Assembly (NCBI RefSeq): GCF_014202315.1
Contig: NZ_JACHGN010000009.1
Location: 31,602 to 95,601, forward strand
Origin: Thermocatellispora tengchongensis
Lineage (GTDB): Bacteria; Actinomycetota; Actinomycetes; Streptosporangiales; Streptosporangiaceae
DNA: 64,000 nt
Direction: 5' to 3'
Both the position numbers and the translations under genes were made by a program. The notes below the pieces were generated by a model, which was not told the origin of the DNA, made no database searches, and saw only the letters and a program-made list of their open reading frames with translations. Position 1 is the first letter of the stretch, and each line of letters opens with the position of its first letter. This document shows positions 35,301 to 43,384 of this stretch, one piece after another.

Positions 35301-37203
35301 AGGAGAAGGCGGGCTCCTCGGCCTGCTTGCCCACGCCCCAGCCCAGGTCGTCCCAGCCGGAGGGCATCTTGCCGAACGCCGAGGACTCCGCGCCCAGCCG
35401 TTCCTCGATCAGCGCGGCCAGCTCCGCCACCCGCCGCCCGGCGGCCTCCGGGTCGGCGCCGACCAGCGCCACGCAGTCCTCGCCGCCGTGCGGGGCGCAG
35501 TGCGGCAGCCAGCGCGCCCAGCCCCACTGGGCGCCGCCGTCGGCGTGCGCCGACAGCACCACGATCGCGAGATCGCGCGGGCTGTGCAGCGCCGCCGCCT
35601 GCCCCACCAGCCAGCGCACCAGCCCCGTCGTCGCCGACCGTCCTCCGGTCACGCCCACGACGCCGAGGCGGCGCATCGGCAGCGACACCGGCACGGCGTG
35701 GCAGCGCGGCGGGTCGGGCACCGCCGCATCCGGGGGCGCGCCCCGCTCGGGCACCAGCTCCAGATCCGCGGGCAGGTCGGCCAGCCCGACGCGCAGCCGC
35801 AGCGCGTCGGCGTCATGGATGCGCCGCTCCCACAGCCTGCGGCGCGGCCCGGTGGCGGTCAGCAGCACCTCGGCGGGGTCGGGCGCCCCGGCCCGGCGCG
35901 CGGCCTCGTCGGCCACCCTGGCGGCCTCCAGCGCCACCTCGAACGCCGCCGTACGCTCCTTGTACTGCTTGACGGCCTGGCGGTACTGCTTGCGGCCGTG
36001 CCGCTTGTCGCTGTACCACTGGCCGATCATGATCACCGGGGTCATCAGGGCGAACAGCAGGAAGTACCACAGCCGGAAGATCAGCGCGAACCCGAGCCCG
36101 AGCACCGCGGGCAGGCACGCGGCCAGCAGTTGCAACCGGATGCCGTCACTCCGCTTGGGCTCCGCCGGCACCTCCAGCCGCCGGGCGCGCTCGGGCCGCG
36201 CCAGCCGGGGCGGCCGGTTGTAGGCGTACCCGCCGTCGGGGCGCGCGTCGAGGTGGGCGTCGGGCGGCTCGATCACGGCCAGCGTGAACGCCGAGTTGCC
36301 GCACACCACCAGCCCGCCGACCGGCCAGGGCACCCTTCCGTCCACCGGCCGCCCGTCCAGAACCGGATCGGGCCCCGCCACCCCACCCACCCGGCGCCGC
36401 CCCCGCACCGGCAGGCCGTCCTCGTACACGGGGGCCGCCAACGGCGTAACCCGCCCGCCCAGCCCGAACCCGCCCGGCCCGTCGTCGCTCGCCGGAGTGG
36501 TCCGCCCGGCACCCCGGAACCCGCCCCGCCCATCGACTTTCGCCGCAGTGGTCCGCCCGGCCCGTCCTCCCCCCTCATGGACGGGCGCGGCCGGCGGCGC
36601 CATCCGCCCCGTCCGGCCGAACGCCGCGGGCCCGTCCCCGCCGCCGCCCGTGTCCCCCTCCCCGTCGCCGCCGCCGAGGGCCCCGCGCCCGGCCGGCTCG
36701 ACCGTCGTCCCGGACGGCGTGACCCGTACGACCATCGCCTCCTCGGGCAGCTCGGGATCGCGTACGACGATCGCGCAGGTCGGCGCCGACCCGATCAGGT
36801 GCGCCCCCGGCCCGAGCCGGTGCACCGCGCCCGCACCGGGACCGCCCACCACCCGCACCTCGACGATCCCGCCGGGCTCGTCCAGCACGGTCGCGGTGGC
36901 GTGCCTGGCCTCCAGCGCGACCAGATCCCCGTCACGCAGCAGCCCCGCCACCCGCGCGTCGGGGTCCAGCGCCCTGCCCCCGCTCCACAGCCCCGCCCCC
37001 GTCTCCCGCGGCGCCGCCCGGGCCCCGGCCCGGTCCATCCCGTACGGCGCCCGCGAGCGAGGCAGCCGCACCACCGTGGCCAGCCGCTCTCCCATGGCCG
37101 CCCGCAACGCGTCGCCCAACTTGCCCACGGTCGTGCCCTCGTCGGCCTCGACGGCGACCTCCCGGCCACCGTGCTCTCCGACCACGGTGAGCAAGATCCG
37201 CAT
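32356..37203 (-). CDS. eccC: EccC-type FtsK/SpoIIIE ATPase with ubiquitin-like and FHA-like N-terminus
   Basis: 1615 residues. Residues 1-100 resemble the YukD/ubiquitin-like fold (MRILLTVVGEHGGREVAV, TVGKLGDALRAAMG). Residues about 105-175 look like an FHA domain (HRLGPGAHLIGSAPTCAIVV). A low-complexity spacer follows, then two TM helices (about 358-394). Three FtsK-like ATPase domains come next: D1 with Walker A GTTGAGKSE (about 798) and LIDYKGGAAF; D2 GSARSGRST (about 1134); D3 GPSRSGRSS (about 1434). D2 and D3 are degenerate, as in EssC/EccC. This is the motor of a WXG100 (type VII) secretion system. ATG 37203 has GGAG 8 bases upstream. No EccB, EccD, EccE or mycosin is nearby. Confidence 0.9.
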   Translation of the reverse strand: MRILLTVVGEHGGREVAVEADEGTTVGKLGDALRAAMGERLATVVRLPRSRAPYGMDRAGARAAPRETGAGLWSGGRALDPDARVAGLLRDGDLVALEARHATATVLDEPGGIVEVRVVGGPGAGAVHRLGPGAHLIGSAPTCAIVVRDPELPEEAMVVRVTPSGTTVEPAGRGALGGGDGEGDTGGGGDGPAAFGRTGRMAPPAAPVHEGGGRAGRTTAAKVDGRGGFRGAGRTTPASDDGPGGFGLGGRVTPLAAPVYEDGLPVRGRRRVGGVAGPDPVLDGRPVDGRVPWPVGGLVVCGNSAFTLAVIEPPDAHLDARPDGGYAYNRPPRLARPERARRLEVPAEPKRSDGIRLQLLAACLPAVLGLGFALIFRLWYFLLFALMTPVIMIGQWYSDKRHGRKQYRQAVKQYKERTAAFEVALEAARVADEAARRAGAPDPAEVLLTATGPRRRLWERRIHDADALRLRVGLADLPADLELVPERGAPPDAAVPDPPRCHAVPVSLPMRRLGVVGVTGGRSATTGLVRWLVGQAAALHSPRDLAIVVLSAHADGGAQWGWARWLPHCAPHGGEDCVALVGADPEAAGRRVAELAALIEERLGAESSAFGKMPSGWDDLGWGVGKQAEEPAFSSYDQRPYDVLVIADGAQVLRALPGMPQVLRQGPRAGVYTIALDEDRRLLPEECATVADCGADGLVRLGGGGLEAVGEILADQVAVAWCDRLARALAPIRDVSRDDGSAALPDAARLLDLLDLRDPTPEAVARRWTGATTRAVIGVGPEGPFAVDLRVDGPHALIAGTTGAGKSELLQTLICSLAAANRPDEMTFVLIDYKGGAAFKECVRLPHTVGMVTDLDGHLTGRALASLAAEIRRRERILLGAGAKDIEDYQAARARGAKECQDPLPRLVLIIDEFAALVTELPDFVSGLVDIARRGRSLGIHLILATQRPAGVVTADIQANTSLRIALRVTEAVESSDVIDMPDAAHISKATPGRCYVKSGAGEAEAVQTARIGGARTQEGGGGEGRLSVVELDWRALGHPLPAQRPSAAARRPAAEPRSDLAALTEAVIGAAELLRVPEQPTPWLPPLPASVTVSGVREMTGDGGAGLVFGVTDEPWEQARGTLALDLVNGGHLLLAGSARSGRSTALRTLAGVIAAGTSPADVHVHAIDCGSGALLPLVALPHCGAVVTRDQLDRVERLLGRLRAEVGRRQQLLAAAGFASLAELRAAGRARAEAAGESLPPWLVLMLDRWEGFIAAFEGYDYGRLIEAVLQLLREGPAVGLRAVVTADRSGLLGQISTVFEDRLIMRLSDPADYGLAGLPLKDLPSSMPPGRALAIGEHGVVESQIALLAEDPAGPAQVAALQELARSVVPRGERPLRVDALPVRITTEQAMELDPAFEPPSPLWALLGAGGDALGPLGVDLIAHGPGAVVAGPSRSGRSSALLTAARSLLAAGTPLVVVTPRRSPLRDLAGQPGVLAVLNGRGEPQDGAAGPQDLREAVAGRDRYVVLVDDAELVPQDTPLATALEEVLRSGRDAEHGLIIAGTTGDMTTAYRGFVAEARKSRTGMLLSVQGPTDGDLFAVRLPRGAVGGPPGRGLLITLGAITPIQAALPT

Positions 37204-37288
37204 ATGTACGCTCCGTGTTCATCGCGACTGCTCCCGCCTCCCGGGGAGTGAGCCGAATGCGTCTCCAGACGGGACACACTCTGCCCCT

Positions 37289-37336
37289 GGGGTGGGCTGC
37301 CCGTGGGGTGGGCTGCCCGTGGGGTGGCTTGCCCGT
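37289..37336 (+). repeat. 16-base tandem repeat, three copies
   Basis: Unit GGGGTGGGCTGCCCGT at 37289-37304, 37305-37320 and (one deletion, one change) 37321-37336. It lies in the EccC upstream region. Confidence 0.9.
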
Positions 37337-37367
37337 GGGCGCTTGCCCAGGGGCACCCACCCGGCGT

Positions 37368-37502
37368 GGGGCCACCCGGCATGGGCCCGCCTGGGCTGGG
37401 CCCGCCTGGGCTGGGCCCGCCTGGGCTGGGCCCGCCTGGGCTGGGGCCATCTGGGCTGGGGCCATCTGGGCTGGGGCCATCTGGGCTGGGGCCACCTGGG
37501 GT
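37368..37502 (+). repeat. 15-base tandem repeat, nine copies
   Basis: One GGGGCCACCCGGCAT, four GGGCCCGCCTGGGCT (37383-37442), three GGGGCCATCTGGGCT (37443-37487) and one variant GGGGCCACCTGGGGT. All units are multiples of three, so it encodes a Gly-Pro-Pro-like string on the plus strand, but no start, ribosome site or coherent continuation supports a gene. Likely a variable-number tandem repeat in the eccC upstream region. Confidence 0.92.
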
Positions 37503-38279
37503 GGCCCATCAGGTCCGATTGCGTGCGGGCGCGCTCGCGGCCCGGCTGCCCGTTCCGGTGGGTGAAGCGGACCGAGGCGAGCGTGGTGGGCGCCTTCGTG
37601 GGCCGGGTCGCCGGCGTTCGGCGGGTTGCCGGGCGGGCTGTGGCCTCCTCCGGAGCGGATCAGGTCTTGCTCACCTCCCGGCGGGCGGCACACCTCCGCC
37701 TACCTCCGCACACCTCGTGGCGTCCGCACACTCCCATGCGCGTGCGCGCACACCTCCATGCGGGTGCGCGCCGCCGAAGTGCGCCCGCGCCTCATGCGCG
37801 TCCGCACCTCTGCACGCGTCCCCGCCTCATGCGCGTCCGCGCCTCTGCTCGCGTCCGCGCGCGTTCGCGCGTCCGCGCACCCTCGCGCGTGCGCGTCGGC
37901 GTGGCGGGCCCGGGCTCGTGTGCCCTTTGCGGGTTCACGCCATTCGCATGGTTCACCATCTTCCATGCGCGCGTCCACCGGAGTGGCCGGGTGTGGGGCT
38001 CGCGGGATTTTTGGTACGACTGATACCTCAGTAAATATCGCCCCCTATCACGAAAAGTCGCCTAAATCTAGCTAACCTAACGAATAAGTCTTGCCCGTTG
38101 GGCATGGACGTGGTCAGCTCAATGAATCGGGCATGGTTCCGGTCATTTGACTCCCGGCCCGTCCCGGCGGTAGCTCATAATTAGCGAGAATTCCCCAATT
38201 CACGTTCGCCCAATAATGTGATCACAGCCCTCGCCTCGCCGCGTGGGCGGATCCACCGACTCCTGGGAGCCCCCGACCC
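37503..38279. other. Long intergenic region between eccC and the Tad operon
   Basis: About 780 bases with no supported gene. 37680-37910 is a degenerate GCGTCCGCGC/CACCTC simple-sequence stretch. 38010-38230 is clearly AT-richer than the genome and probably holds the Tad promoter, including an inverted repeat GAATT-CCCC-AATTC at 38188-38201. Plus-strand open frames here are translations of repeats. Confidence 0.6.
38147..38176 (+). promoter_or_regulatory. Candidate promoter of the Tad operon
   Basis: -35-like TTGACT at 38147-38152 and -10-like TAGCTC at 38171-38176 with an 18-base spacer, about 100 bases before the first Tad gene, inside the AT-rich block. The -10 is poor, so this is tentative. 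Confidence 0.35.
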
Positions 38280-39002
38280 ATGAGGATCAGTGAGAAGCCC
38301 GCCCGCGACACCCGCAGCCCGGTGGCCGAGGCCCCGGGAGGCGGCGGCGCGCTGTCCGGGCCCGCGTCCCGCAAGCTGCCGGTTCCGCCGCGGGAGCGAC
38401 GGCCCGCGCTGGCGGCGCTGGCCGTGCTGCTCATTCTCGGTGGCGCGCTGGCCACCACCCTGCTCGTGCTGCGCAGCGGCGACCGGGTCTCGGCGATCAG
38501 GATCGTGCAACAGGTCGGCGCCGGTCAGGCGATCCCCGAGTCCGCGATGGAGGAGGTCCAGATCGCCGACACCGGGATCGCGTTCGTGCACTGGTCGCAG
38601 CGGCAGCGCGTGACGCAGGCGTACGCGCGGGTCACCCTGCTGCCCGGCACCCTGCTGACCGAGCAGATGACCATGGAGGCGAGCGATGAGCTGGGGCCGG
38701 GCAAGGCCAGGGTGGGCCTGGCGCTCAAGGCCGGCCAGCGTCCCGCCGTGCTGAACCCCGGCGACCGGGTGCAGATCATCTACGTGCCCGGCAGGGGCTC
38801 GGCGGCCGACGGCGAGGTCAAGGTGCTGGCGCAGAGCGCGCTGGTCGACAGCGTGGGCGGGCAGAACCGTACGGGCTCCTCCGGCTCGTCGAGCTCCAGC
38901 GGCCTGGTGACGGTGATCGTGGACACCGCGATCTCGCCCACCGTCGCCGCGTACGCCGCCACCGGCGAGATCGCGGTCGCCGAGCTGCCGGGAGCGCGCT
39001 GA
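38280..39002 (+). CDS. SAF-domain protein (RcpC/CpaB-like Tad pilus assembly)
   Basis: 240 residues. Cytoplasmic Pro/Gly-rich head, one TM helix (about 42-63), then a SAF domain (about 75-120: VGAGQAIPESAMEEVQIADT, LLPGTLLTEQM). A CpaB-like beta region follows (PAVLNPGDRVQIIYVPG). In Tad systems RcpC/CpaB sits at the envelope and helps pilus passage or glycan contact. First gene of a long co-directional operon; one base separates it from the ParA-like gene. Confidence 0.83.
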   Translation: MRISEKPARDTRSPVAEAPGGGGALSGPASRKLPVPPRERRPALAALAVLLILGGALATTLLVLRSGDRVSAIRIVQQVGAGQAIPESAMEEVQIADTGIAFVHWSQRQRVTQAYARVTLLPGTLLTEQMTMEASDELGPGKARVGLALKAGQRPAVLNPGDRVQIIYVPGRGSAADGEVKVLAQSALVDSVGGQNRTGSSGSSSSSGLVTVIVDTAISPTVAAYAATGEIAVAELPGAR

Positions 39003-39003
39003 C

Positions 39004-39777
39004 GTGGCCCTCATCGTCCTCGCCGCCGACAAGGGCGCACCGGGGGTCACCACGGCGGCCACGGCCCTCGGCGCGGTCTGGCCCCGGCCGGTGCTGCTCG
39101 CCGAGTGCGACCCGGCCGGGGGCGACATCGCCTACCGGCTGCCCGCGGAGGGCGGCGGGGTGCTCAACCCGGGCAAGGGCCTGCTCACCCTGGGCGCGGT
39201 CGCCCGCCGCGGCCTGCACCCCGACCTGATCCACGAGCACACCCAGAAGATCGTCGGCGGGCTGGACGTCCTCCTCGGGCTCACCCACGGCGAGCAGGCC
39301 GCGGGGCTGACCTGGCTGTGGGGACCCCTCGGCCGCGCGATGGCCGCCATGCCGTACGCCGACGTGCTGGCCGACTGCGGCCGGCTCGGCGGCCACCCCG
39401 AGATGGCCGACCTGATCGCCGAGGCCGACCTCGTGGTGCTGTTCACCCGCGCCAGCCTCGACCACGTCGCCCACCTGCGCGAGCGCCTGGCGTCCATCGG
39501 CCGGGGCCCGCAGGTCGGCGTGGTGGTGATCGCCGACCCCCGCCAGTACCGCTCCTCGATCGACGAGGTGCGCCGGATCATCACCGCGACCGGCAGGCCG
39601 GTCGTCTTCGTCGGCGGCATCGCCCACGACCCCAAGGGCGCCGAGCTGCTGCGCGGCCAGTGGGGCGGCCGCCTCGACCGCTCCCTGCTGATCCGCACCT
39701 GCCGCGAGCTGGCCGGCCGCCTGGCCGCCCACGTCGCCGCCCCCGCCGCGAACCAGCCGAGCGGAGCGAGGCCATGA
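39004..39777 (+). CDS. ParA/MinD-like ATPase of the Tad locus (CpaE/TadZ position)
   Basis: 257 residues. Deviant Walker A near the N-terminus reads ADKGAPGVTTAA; the DPAGGD motif follows at about 38-43. The N-terminal receiver-like domain of CpaE/TadZ is missing. TadZ-type ATPases place the pilus machine in the cell. GTG start at 39004. Its stop is followed by a duplicated junction segment before TadA. The C-terminal SGARP is part of that duplicated sequence. Confidence 0.85.
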   Translation: MALIVLAADKGAPGVTTAATALGAVWPRPVLLAECDPAGGDIAYRLPAEGGGVLNPGKGLLTLGAVARRGLHPDLIHEHTQKIVGGLDVLLGLTHGEQAAGLTWLWGPLGRAMAAMPYADVLADCGRLGGHPEMADLIAEADLVVLFTRASLDHVAHLRERLASIGRGPQVGVVVIADPRQYRSSIDEVRRIITATGRPVVFVGGIAHDPKGAELLRGQWGGRLDRSLLIRTCRELAGRLAAHVAAPAANQPSGARP

Positions 39778-39894
39778 GCGTGAGGGACGCGTCGGTGACT
39801 GGACTGAGGAGCGGCGGGAGCGCAGCGACCAGAGCGACGAGGGAAGCCGCCGACTGGAGGCGTCCCGAACCGCCGAGCGGAGCGAGGCCATGAG
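39756..39894 (+). repeat. Duplicated gene-junction segment between ParA-like and tadA
   Basis: A 23-base direct repeat (39756-39778 and 39872-39894, core GAGCGGAGCGAGGCCATGAG) includes the end of the ParA-like gene and, in the second copy, the ribosome site and ATG of tadA. Between the copies lies a 93-base insert carrying a dispersed repeat. A 39-codon frame (39774-39893) spans the insert with ATGA overlaps on both sides, created by the duplication; I do not call it a gene. The insertion left both neighbours intact. Confidence 0.8.
39806..39846 (+). repeat. Dispersed 41-base repeat, copy 1
   Basis: Begins GAGGAGCGGCGGGAGCG and ends GAGCGACGAGGGAAG. The reverse complement occurs at 54834-54874 with 40 of 41 bases identical. 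It lies in the insert inside the Tad operon. Confidence 0.9.
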
Positions 39895-41191
39895 TACTGA
39901 TCATTCGCTGGTCAAGCGGTTCCGGCAGGAGGTGGGGGACCGGCTGGCGCATCAGCGGCGGCTGGACCAGGCGAGCGGGCTGCCGCCGATGACCGGTGAG
40001 GACGAGCGGCAGTTCGCGCGGGCCCTGATCGCGCAGGTCCTGGAGGAGTACGCGCGTGGCGAGATCGGGGTGGGCCGCACCCCGCCGACGGCCGAGGAGG
40101 AAGAGGCGCTGGCGGCGGGCATCCACGCCGCGCTGTTCGGGGTGGGCCGGCTGCAGCCGCTGCTGGACGACCCCGAGGTGGAGAACATCGACATCAACGG
40201 CTGCGACCGGGTGTTCGTGAGCTACGCCGACGGCCAGGAGGTCATGCACGAGCCGGTGGCCGAGTCGGACGAGGAGCTGGTGGAGCTGATCCAGATCCTC
40301 GCCGCGTACAGCGGGCTGTCCAGCCGCCCGTTCGACACCGCCAACCCGCAGCTCGACCTGCGCCTGCCCGACGGCTCGCGGCTGTCGGCCGTGATGGACG
40401 TCACCGTACGCCCGGCGGTGTCGATCCGCCGCGCCCGCCTGGGCAAGGTGTTCCTCGGCGACCTGGTGGGCAACGGCACGCTGAGCCCGGAGCTGGGCCG
40501 GTTCCTGTCGGCGGCGGTGTCGGCGCGCAAGAACATCATGATCGCCGGGTCCACCAACGCGGGCAAGACCACCCTGCTGCGCGCGCTCGCCAACGAGATC
40601 CCCCCGTCCGAGCGGCTGATCACGGTGGAGCGGGCGCTGGAGCTGGGCCTGGACCAGTTCCCCGAGCTGCACCCCAACGTGGTCGCCTTCGAGCAGCGCC
40701 TGCCCAACTCCGAGGGCCAGGGCGAGATCACCATGGCCGAGCTGGTACGTCGCAGCCTGCGCATGAACCCCAGCCGGGTGATCGTCGGCGAGGTGCTGGG
40801 CGACGAGATCGTCACGATGCTGAACGCGATGACCCAGGGCAACGACGGCTCGCTGTCCACCATCCACGCCAACTCCAGCATGGAGGTCTTCAACCGCATC
40901 GCCACCTACGCGCTGCAGGCGGCCGAGCGGCTGCCGGTCGAGGCCACCCACATGCTGATCGCGGGCGCGATCGACTTCGTGGTGTTCATCGAGAAGCGCA
41001 ACGACTACCTGCGCGGCGGCCGGCTGCGCCGGTACGTCTCCAGCGTGCGCGAGGTGACCGGCTGCGACGGCCGGGTGCTGTCCTCGGAGGTGTTCCAGCC
41101 CTCGCCCGAGGGCCCCGCCGTGCCGCACGCCCCGATCTCCTGCCTGGACGAGCTGATCAGCCACGGGTACGTCCCCGGGGGGTGGGGCTGA
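39890..41191 (+). CDS. tadA: TadA/CpaF secretion ATPase
   Basis: 433 residues, a GspE/PilB-superfamily AAA ATPase. Walker A IAGSTNAGKTTLL (about 218-230), Asp-box and Walker B SRVIVGEVLGDE, His-box DGSLSTIHANSS. The N-terminal helical domain (about 1-95) is typical of CpaF. It powers assembly of Flp/Tad pili or pseudopili at the inner face of the membrane. ATG 39890 has GAGCGAG upstream. Its stop overlaps the tadB start by one base (TGATG). Confidence 0.94.
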   Translation: MSTDHSLVKRFRQEVGDRLAHQRRLDQASGLPPMTGEDERQFARALIAQVLEEYARGEIGVGRTPPTAEEEEALAAGIHAALFGVGRLQPLLDDPEVENIDINGCDRVFVSYADGQEVMHEPVAESDEELVELIQILAAYSGLSSRPFDTANPQLDLRLPDGSRLSAVMDVTVRPAVSIRRARLGKVFLGDLVGNGTLSPELGRFLSAAVSARKNIMIAGSTNAGKTTLLRALANEIPPSERLITVERALELGLDQFPELHPNVVAFEQRLPNSEGQGEITMAELVRRSLRMNPSRVIVGEVLGDEIVTMLNAMTQGNDGSLSTIHANSSMEVFNRIATYALQAAERLPVEATHMLIAGAIDFVVFIEKRNDYLRGGRLRRYVSSVREVTGCDGRVLSSEVFQPSPEGPAVPHAPISCLDELISHGYVPGGWG

Positions 41192-42240
41192 TGCCGCCCG
41201 GTCTCCTCGACCCGTACGTCCTGCTGGCGGGCGCGGCCATCGGCGGCGGCCTGTTCCTGCTCGGCCTGTCCCTGTACGGCACCCGGCGCCGCCCCGCGTC
41301 CCCCGGCAAGGGCGGAGGGCGCAAGGAGCTGGTGCGGATGCTGTCCACCCGCACCGCCGTGGGGGCCATCGTCGGCACCCTGGTCCTGGTGATCACCGAG
41401 TGGCCGGTGATGGCGGCCGGGGCGGTGCTGCTGGTGCTGGCCTGGCGCGGCCTGTCCGGCGGCGCGGCGGAGGAGCGCGCGGCGATGCGCCGCCTGGAGG
41501 GCCTGGCCGCCTGGACCGAGTCGCTGCGCGACACCATCGCCGGGGCGGCCGGGCTGGAGCAGGCGATCCCGTCCTCGATCCGGGCCGCGGCCCCCACGCT
41601 CAAGCCGCACCTGCGTGCGCTGGTGGACCGGCTGCACACCCGCATGGCCCTGCCCGACGCGCTGCGCATGTTCGCCGACGAGCTGGACGACCCGTCCGCC
41701 GACCTGGTGGTCGCGGCGCTCATCCTCAACTCCCGGCTGCGCGGCCCCGGCCTGCGCGACGTGCTCGGCGCGCTCGCGGTCTCCGCCCGCGAGGAGCTGG
41801 ACATGCGCCGCCGGGTGGAGGCCGAGCGGCGTTCCACCCGGCGCAGCGCGCAGATCGTGGTGGGCACGGCCCTCGCCTTCGCCGCCGCGCTCGTGGTGTT
41901 CAACCCCGACTACGTGTCGGAGTACAACGACGTGCTCGGCCAGGCGGTCCTGGTCGTGGTGGGCGGGCTGTTCGGGGCCGGGTTCGCCTGGATGCGCCGC
42001 CTGGCCCGGTTCGACAAGCCGGCCCGGCTGCTCGGCGCCGTACGCGAGGGCGCCGAGGCGCAGCCCGCCGCGCAACCCCCGCCCGGCCGGGTCCCGGCCC
42101 TGGCGAGCATGCCCGGCGCACGCGTGCCCGGCGCACGCACCCCTGAGGCCGTACGCGCGCCCCGCCCCGGAGACGGGCGGCTGAACGGCACGCCGGGCGG
42201 CCGGTTCGACGGGCCGATGGGAGGTGGGACGCATGACTGA
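41191..42240 (+). CDS. tadB: TadB-like inner-membrane platform protein (T2SS F domain)
   Basis: 349 residues. N-terminal TM pair (about 8-85) precedes a T2SSF domain (about 105-235: LEGLAAWTESLRDTIAGAAGLEQAI). A TM pair (about 225-270) and a Pro/Ala/Arg-rich cytoplasmic tail (about 285-349) follow. With TadC it forms the membrane platform on which TadA works. ATG 41191 overlaps the tadA stop; an in-frame GTG at 41182 is an alternative. Overlaps tadC by 8 bases. Confidence 0.9.
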   Translation: MPPGLLDPYVLLAGAAIGGGLFLLGLSLYGTRRRPASPGKGGGRKELVRMLSTRTAVGAIVGTLVLVITEWPVMAAGAVLLVLAWRGLSGGAAEERAAMRRLEGLAAWTESLRDTIAGAAGLEQAIPSSIRAAAPTLKPHLRALVDRLHTRMALPDALRMFADELDDPSADLVVAALILNSRLRGPGLRDVLGALAVSAREELDMRRRVEAERRSTRRSAQIVVGTALAFAAALVVFNPDYVSEYNDVLGQAVLVVVGGLFGAGFAWMRRLARFDKPARLLGAVREGAEAQPAAQPPPGRVPALASMPGARVPGARTPEAVRAPRPGDGRLNGTPGGRFDGPMGGGTHD

Positions 42241-43153
42241 GGCGCTGATCACCGGCGGCGTGCTCGGACTCGGCGTGTTCCTGCTGCTGCGCGCGCTGTT
42301 CCCGGCCAGGCCGGGGCTGGTCGCGCGGCTGCTCGAACTCGACGCGGCCGGCCAGGGCGACGGGCCGCCGCGCTTCCAGCTCGTGCTGCCCGACGAGGAG
42401 GTCGGGGCGTTCCGGCGCGGCCTGGGCGAGCGGCTGGCCCGCTTCTACGCCGCCCGCGGCTGGGAGGCGCGCTCGGTGCGGGCCGACCTGGCGCTGCTCG
42501 GCCGCTCCTTCGAGGGCTTCCTCGCCACCAAGGTGCTGCTCGCCGTGTGGGGCCTGCTGGCCTACCCGTTCGTGGCGGGCTGGCTCTACCTCATGGGCTG
42601 GGAGGTCTCCCCGACCATCCCGCTGTGGGTGGCGCTCGCGGTGTCGGCGGTGTTCTTCCTGCTCCCCGACGTGCAGGTACGCCGCGACGCCAACGCGCGC
42701 AGACGCGACTTCCGCCACGTCGTCGGCGCGTTCTTGGACCTGGTCGCGATGAACCTGGCCGGCGGACGGGGCGTGCCCGAGGCGCTGCTGCTGTCGGTGT
42801 CGGTCAGCGGCGACGAGGCCAACTGGCCGATGGCCCGCATCCGCGAGGCGCTGGCCAACGCCAGGATCGTCGGCATCACGCCGTGGCAGGCCCTCGGCCA
42901 GCTCGGCGACGAGATCAACGTGGACGAACTGCGCGACCTGTCGGCCGCTCTCGGCCTGGTCGCCGACGACGGCGCCAAGGTACGCGCCTCGCTCACCGCC
43001 CGCGCGGCCACCCTGCGCCGCCGCGAGCTCGCCGAGATCGAGGGGCGGGCGGGCGAGCGCTCGCAGTCGATGCTCGTCGCCCAGCTCCTGCTGTGCGCGG
43101 GCTTCGTGGTCTTCATCACCTATCCGGCAGCCATGAAGATGTTGGGGGCATAA
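42233..43153 (+). CDS. tadC: TadC-like inner-membrane platform protein (T2SS F domain)
   Basis: 306 residues with about four TM helices (N-terminal, about 100-145 as a pair, and C-terminal) and a T2SSF domain (about 160-270: VVGAFLDLVAMNLAGGRGVPEALL). ATG 42233 is preferred over GTG 42224 because GGAGGTGG lies just upstream. It directly precedes the pilin-like gene, matching tadABC-flp-tadE order in actinobacteria. Confidence 0.9.
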   Translation: MTEALITGGVLGLGVFLLLRALFPARPGLVARLLELDAAGQGDGPPRFQLVLPDEEVGAFRRGLGERLARFYAARGWEARSVRADLALLGRSFEGFLATKVLLAVWGLLAYPFVAGWLYLMGWEVSPTIPLWVALAVSAVFFLLPDVQVRRDANARRRDFRHVVGAFLDLVAMNLAGGRGVPEALLLSVSVSGDEANWPMARIREALANARIVGITPWQALGQLGDEINVDELRDLSAALGLVADDGAKVRASLTARAATLRRRELAEIEGRAGERSQSMLVAQLLLCAGFVVFITYPAAMKMLGA

Positions 43154-43384
43154 ATGCTGAACCATCCGTGGGTCGTCTACACCATCGCCCTGCTCAACGT
43201 ACGCATCCACCGGGCGCGCACCGCGCCCACCCGGGGCGCGTCCGCCGTGGAGTGGGCCGTCATCACCGCGATCATCGCCGGCGTGGCGCTCGGCCTGGCC
43301 ACCCTGATCAGGACCCTGGTCGAGTCCAAGCAGGCCGAGATCCAGGGCAACTTCGGCGGCAACGGCGGCGAACAACAGCCGTGA
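43154..43384 (+). CDS. Flp-like pilin / small Tad pseudopilin
   Basis: 76 residues. A 26-residue basic leader, then GASAVEWAVITAIIAGVALGLATLI: small residues before the cleavage site and Glu at about +5 of a hydrophobic helix are type IVb pilin features. A short Gly/Asn/Gln-rich mature tail follows. It is presumably cleaved by a TadV-like prepilin peptidase, which is not in this window. Its stop overlaps the TadE GTG (GTGA). Confidence 0.82.
   Translation: MLNHPWVVYTIALLNVRIHRARTAPTRGASAVEWAVITAIIAGVALGLATLIRTLVESKQAEIQGNFGGNGGEQQP

Noticed and set aside
37303-38034. Plus-strand collagen-like frame (Gly-Pro-Pro repeats)
   Set aside because: It is the translation of a 15-base tandem repeat followed by unrelated low-complexity sequence; no ribosome site, no signal peptide, and minus-strand frames are equally open.
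39774-39893. 39-codon frame between the ParA-like gene and tadA
   Set aside because: It arises from a duplicated gene junction plus a dispersed repeat, whose other copy is intergenic; no sign of protein-level constraint. Kept as a finding, not as a gene.
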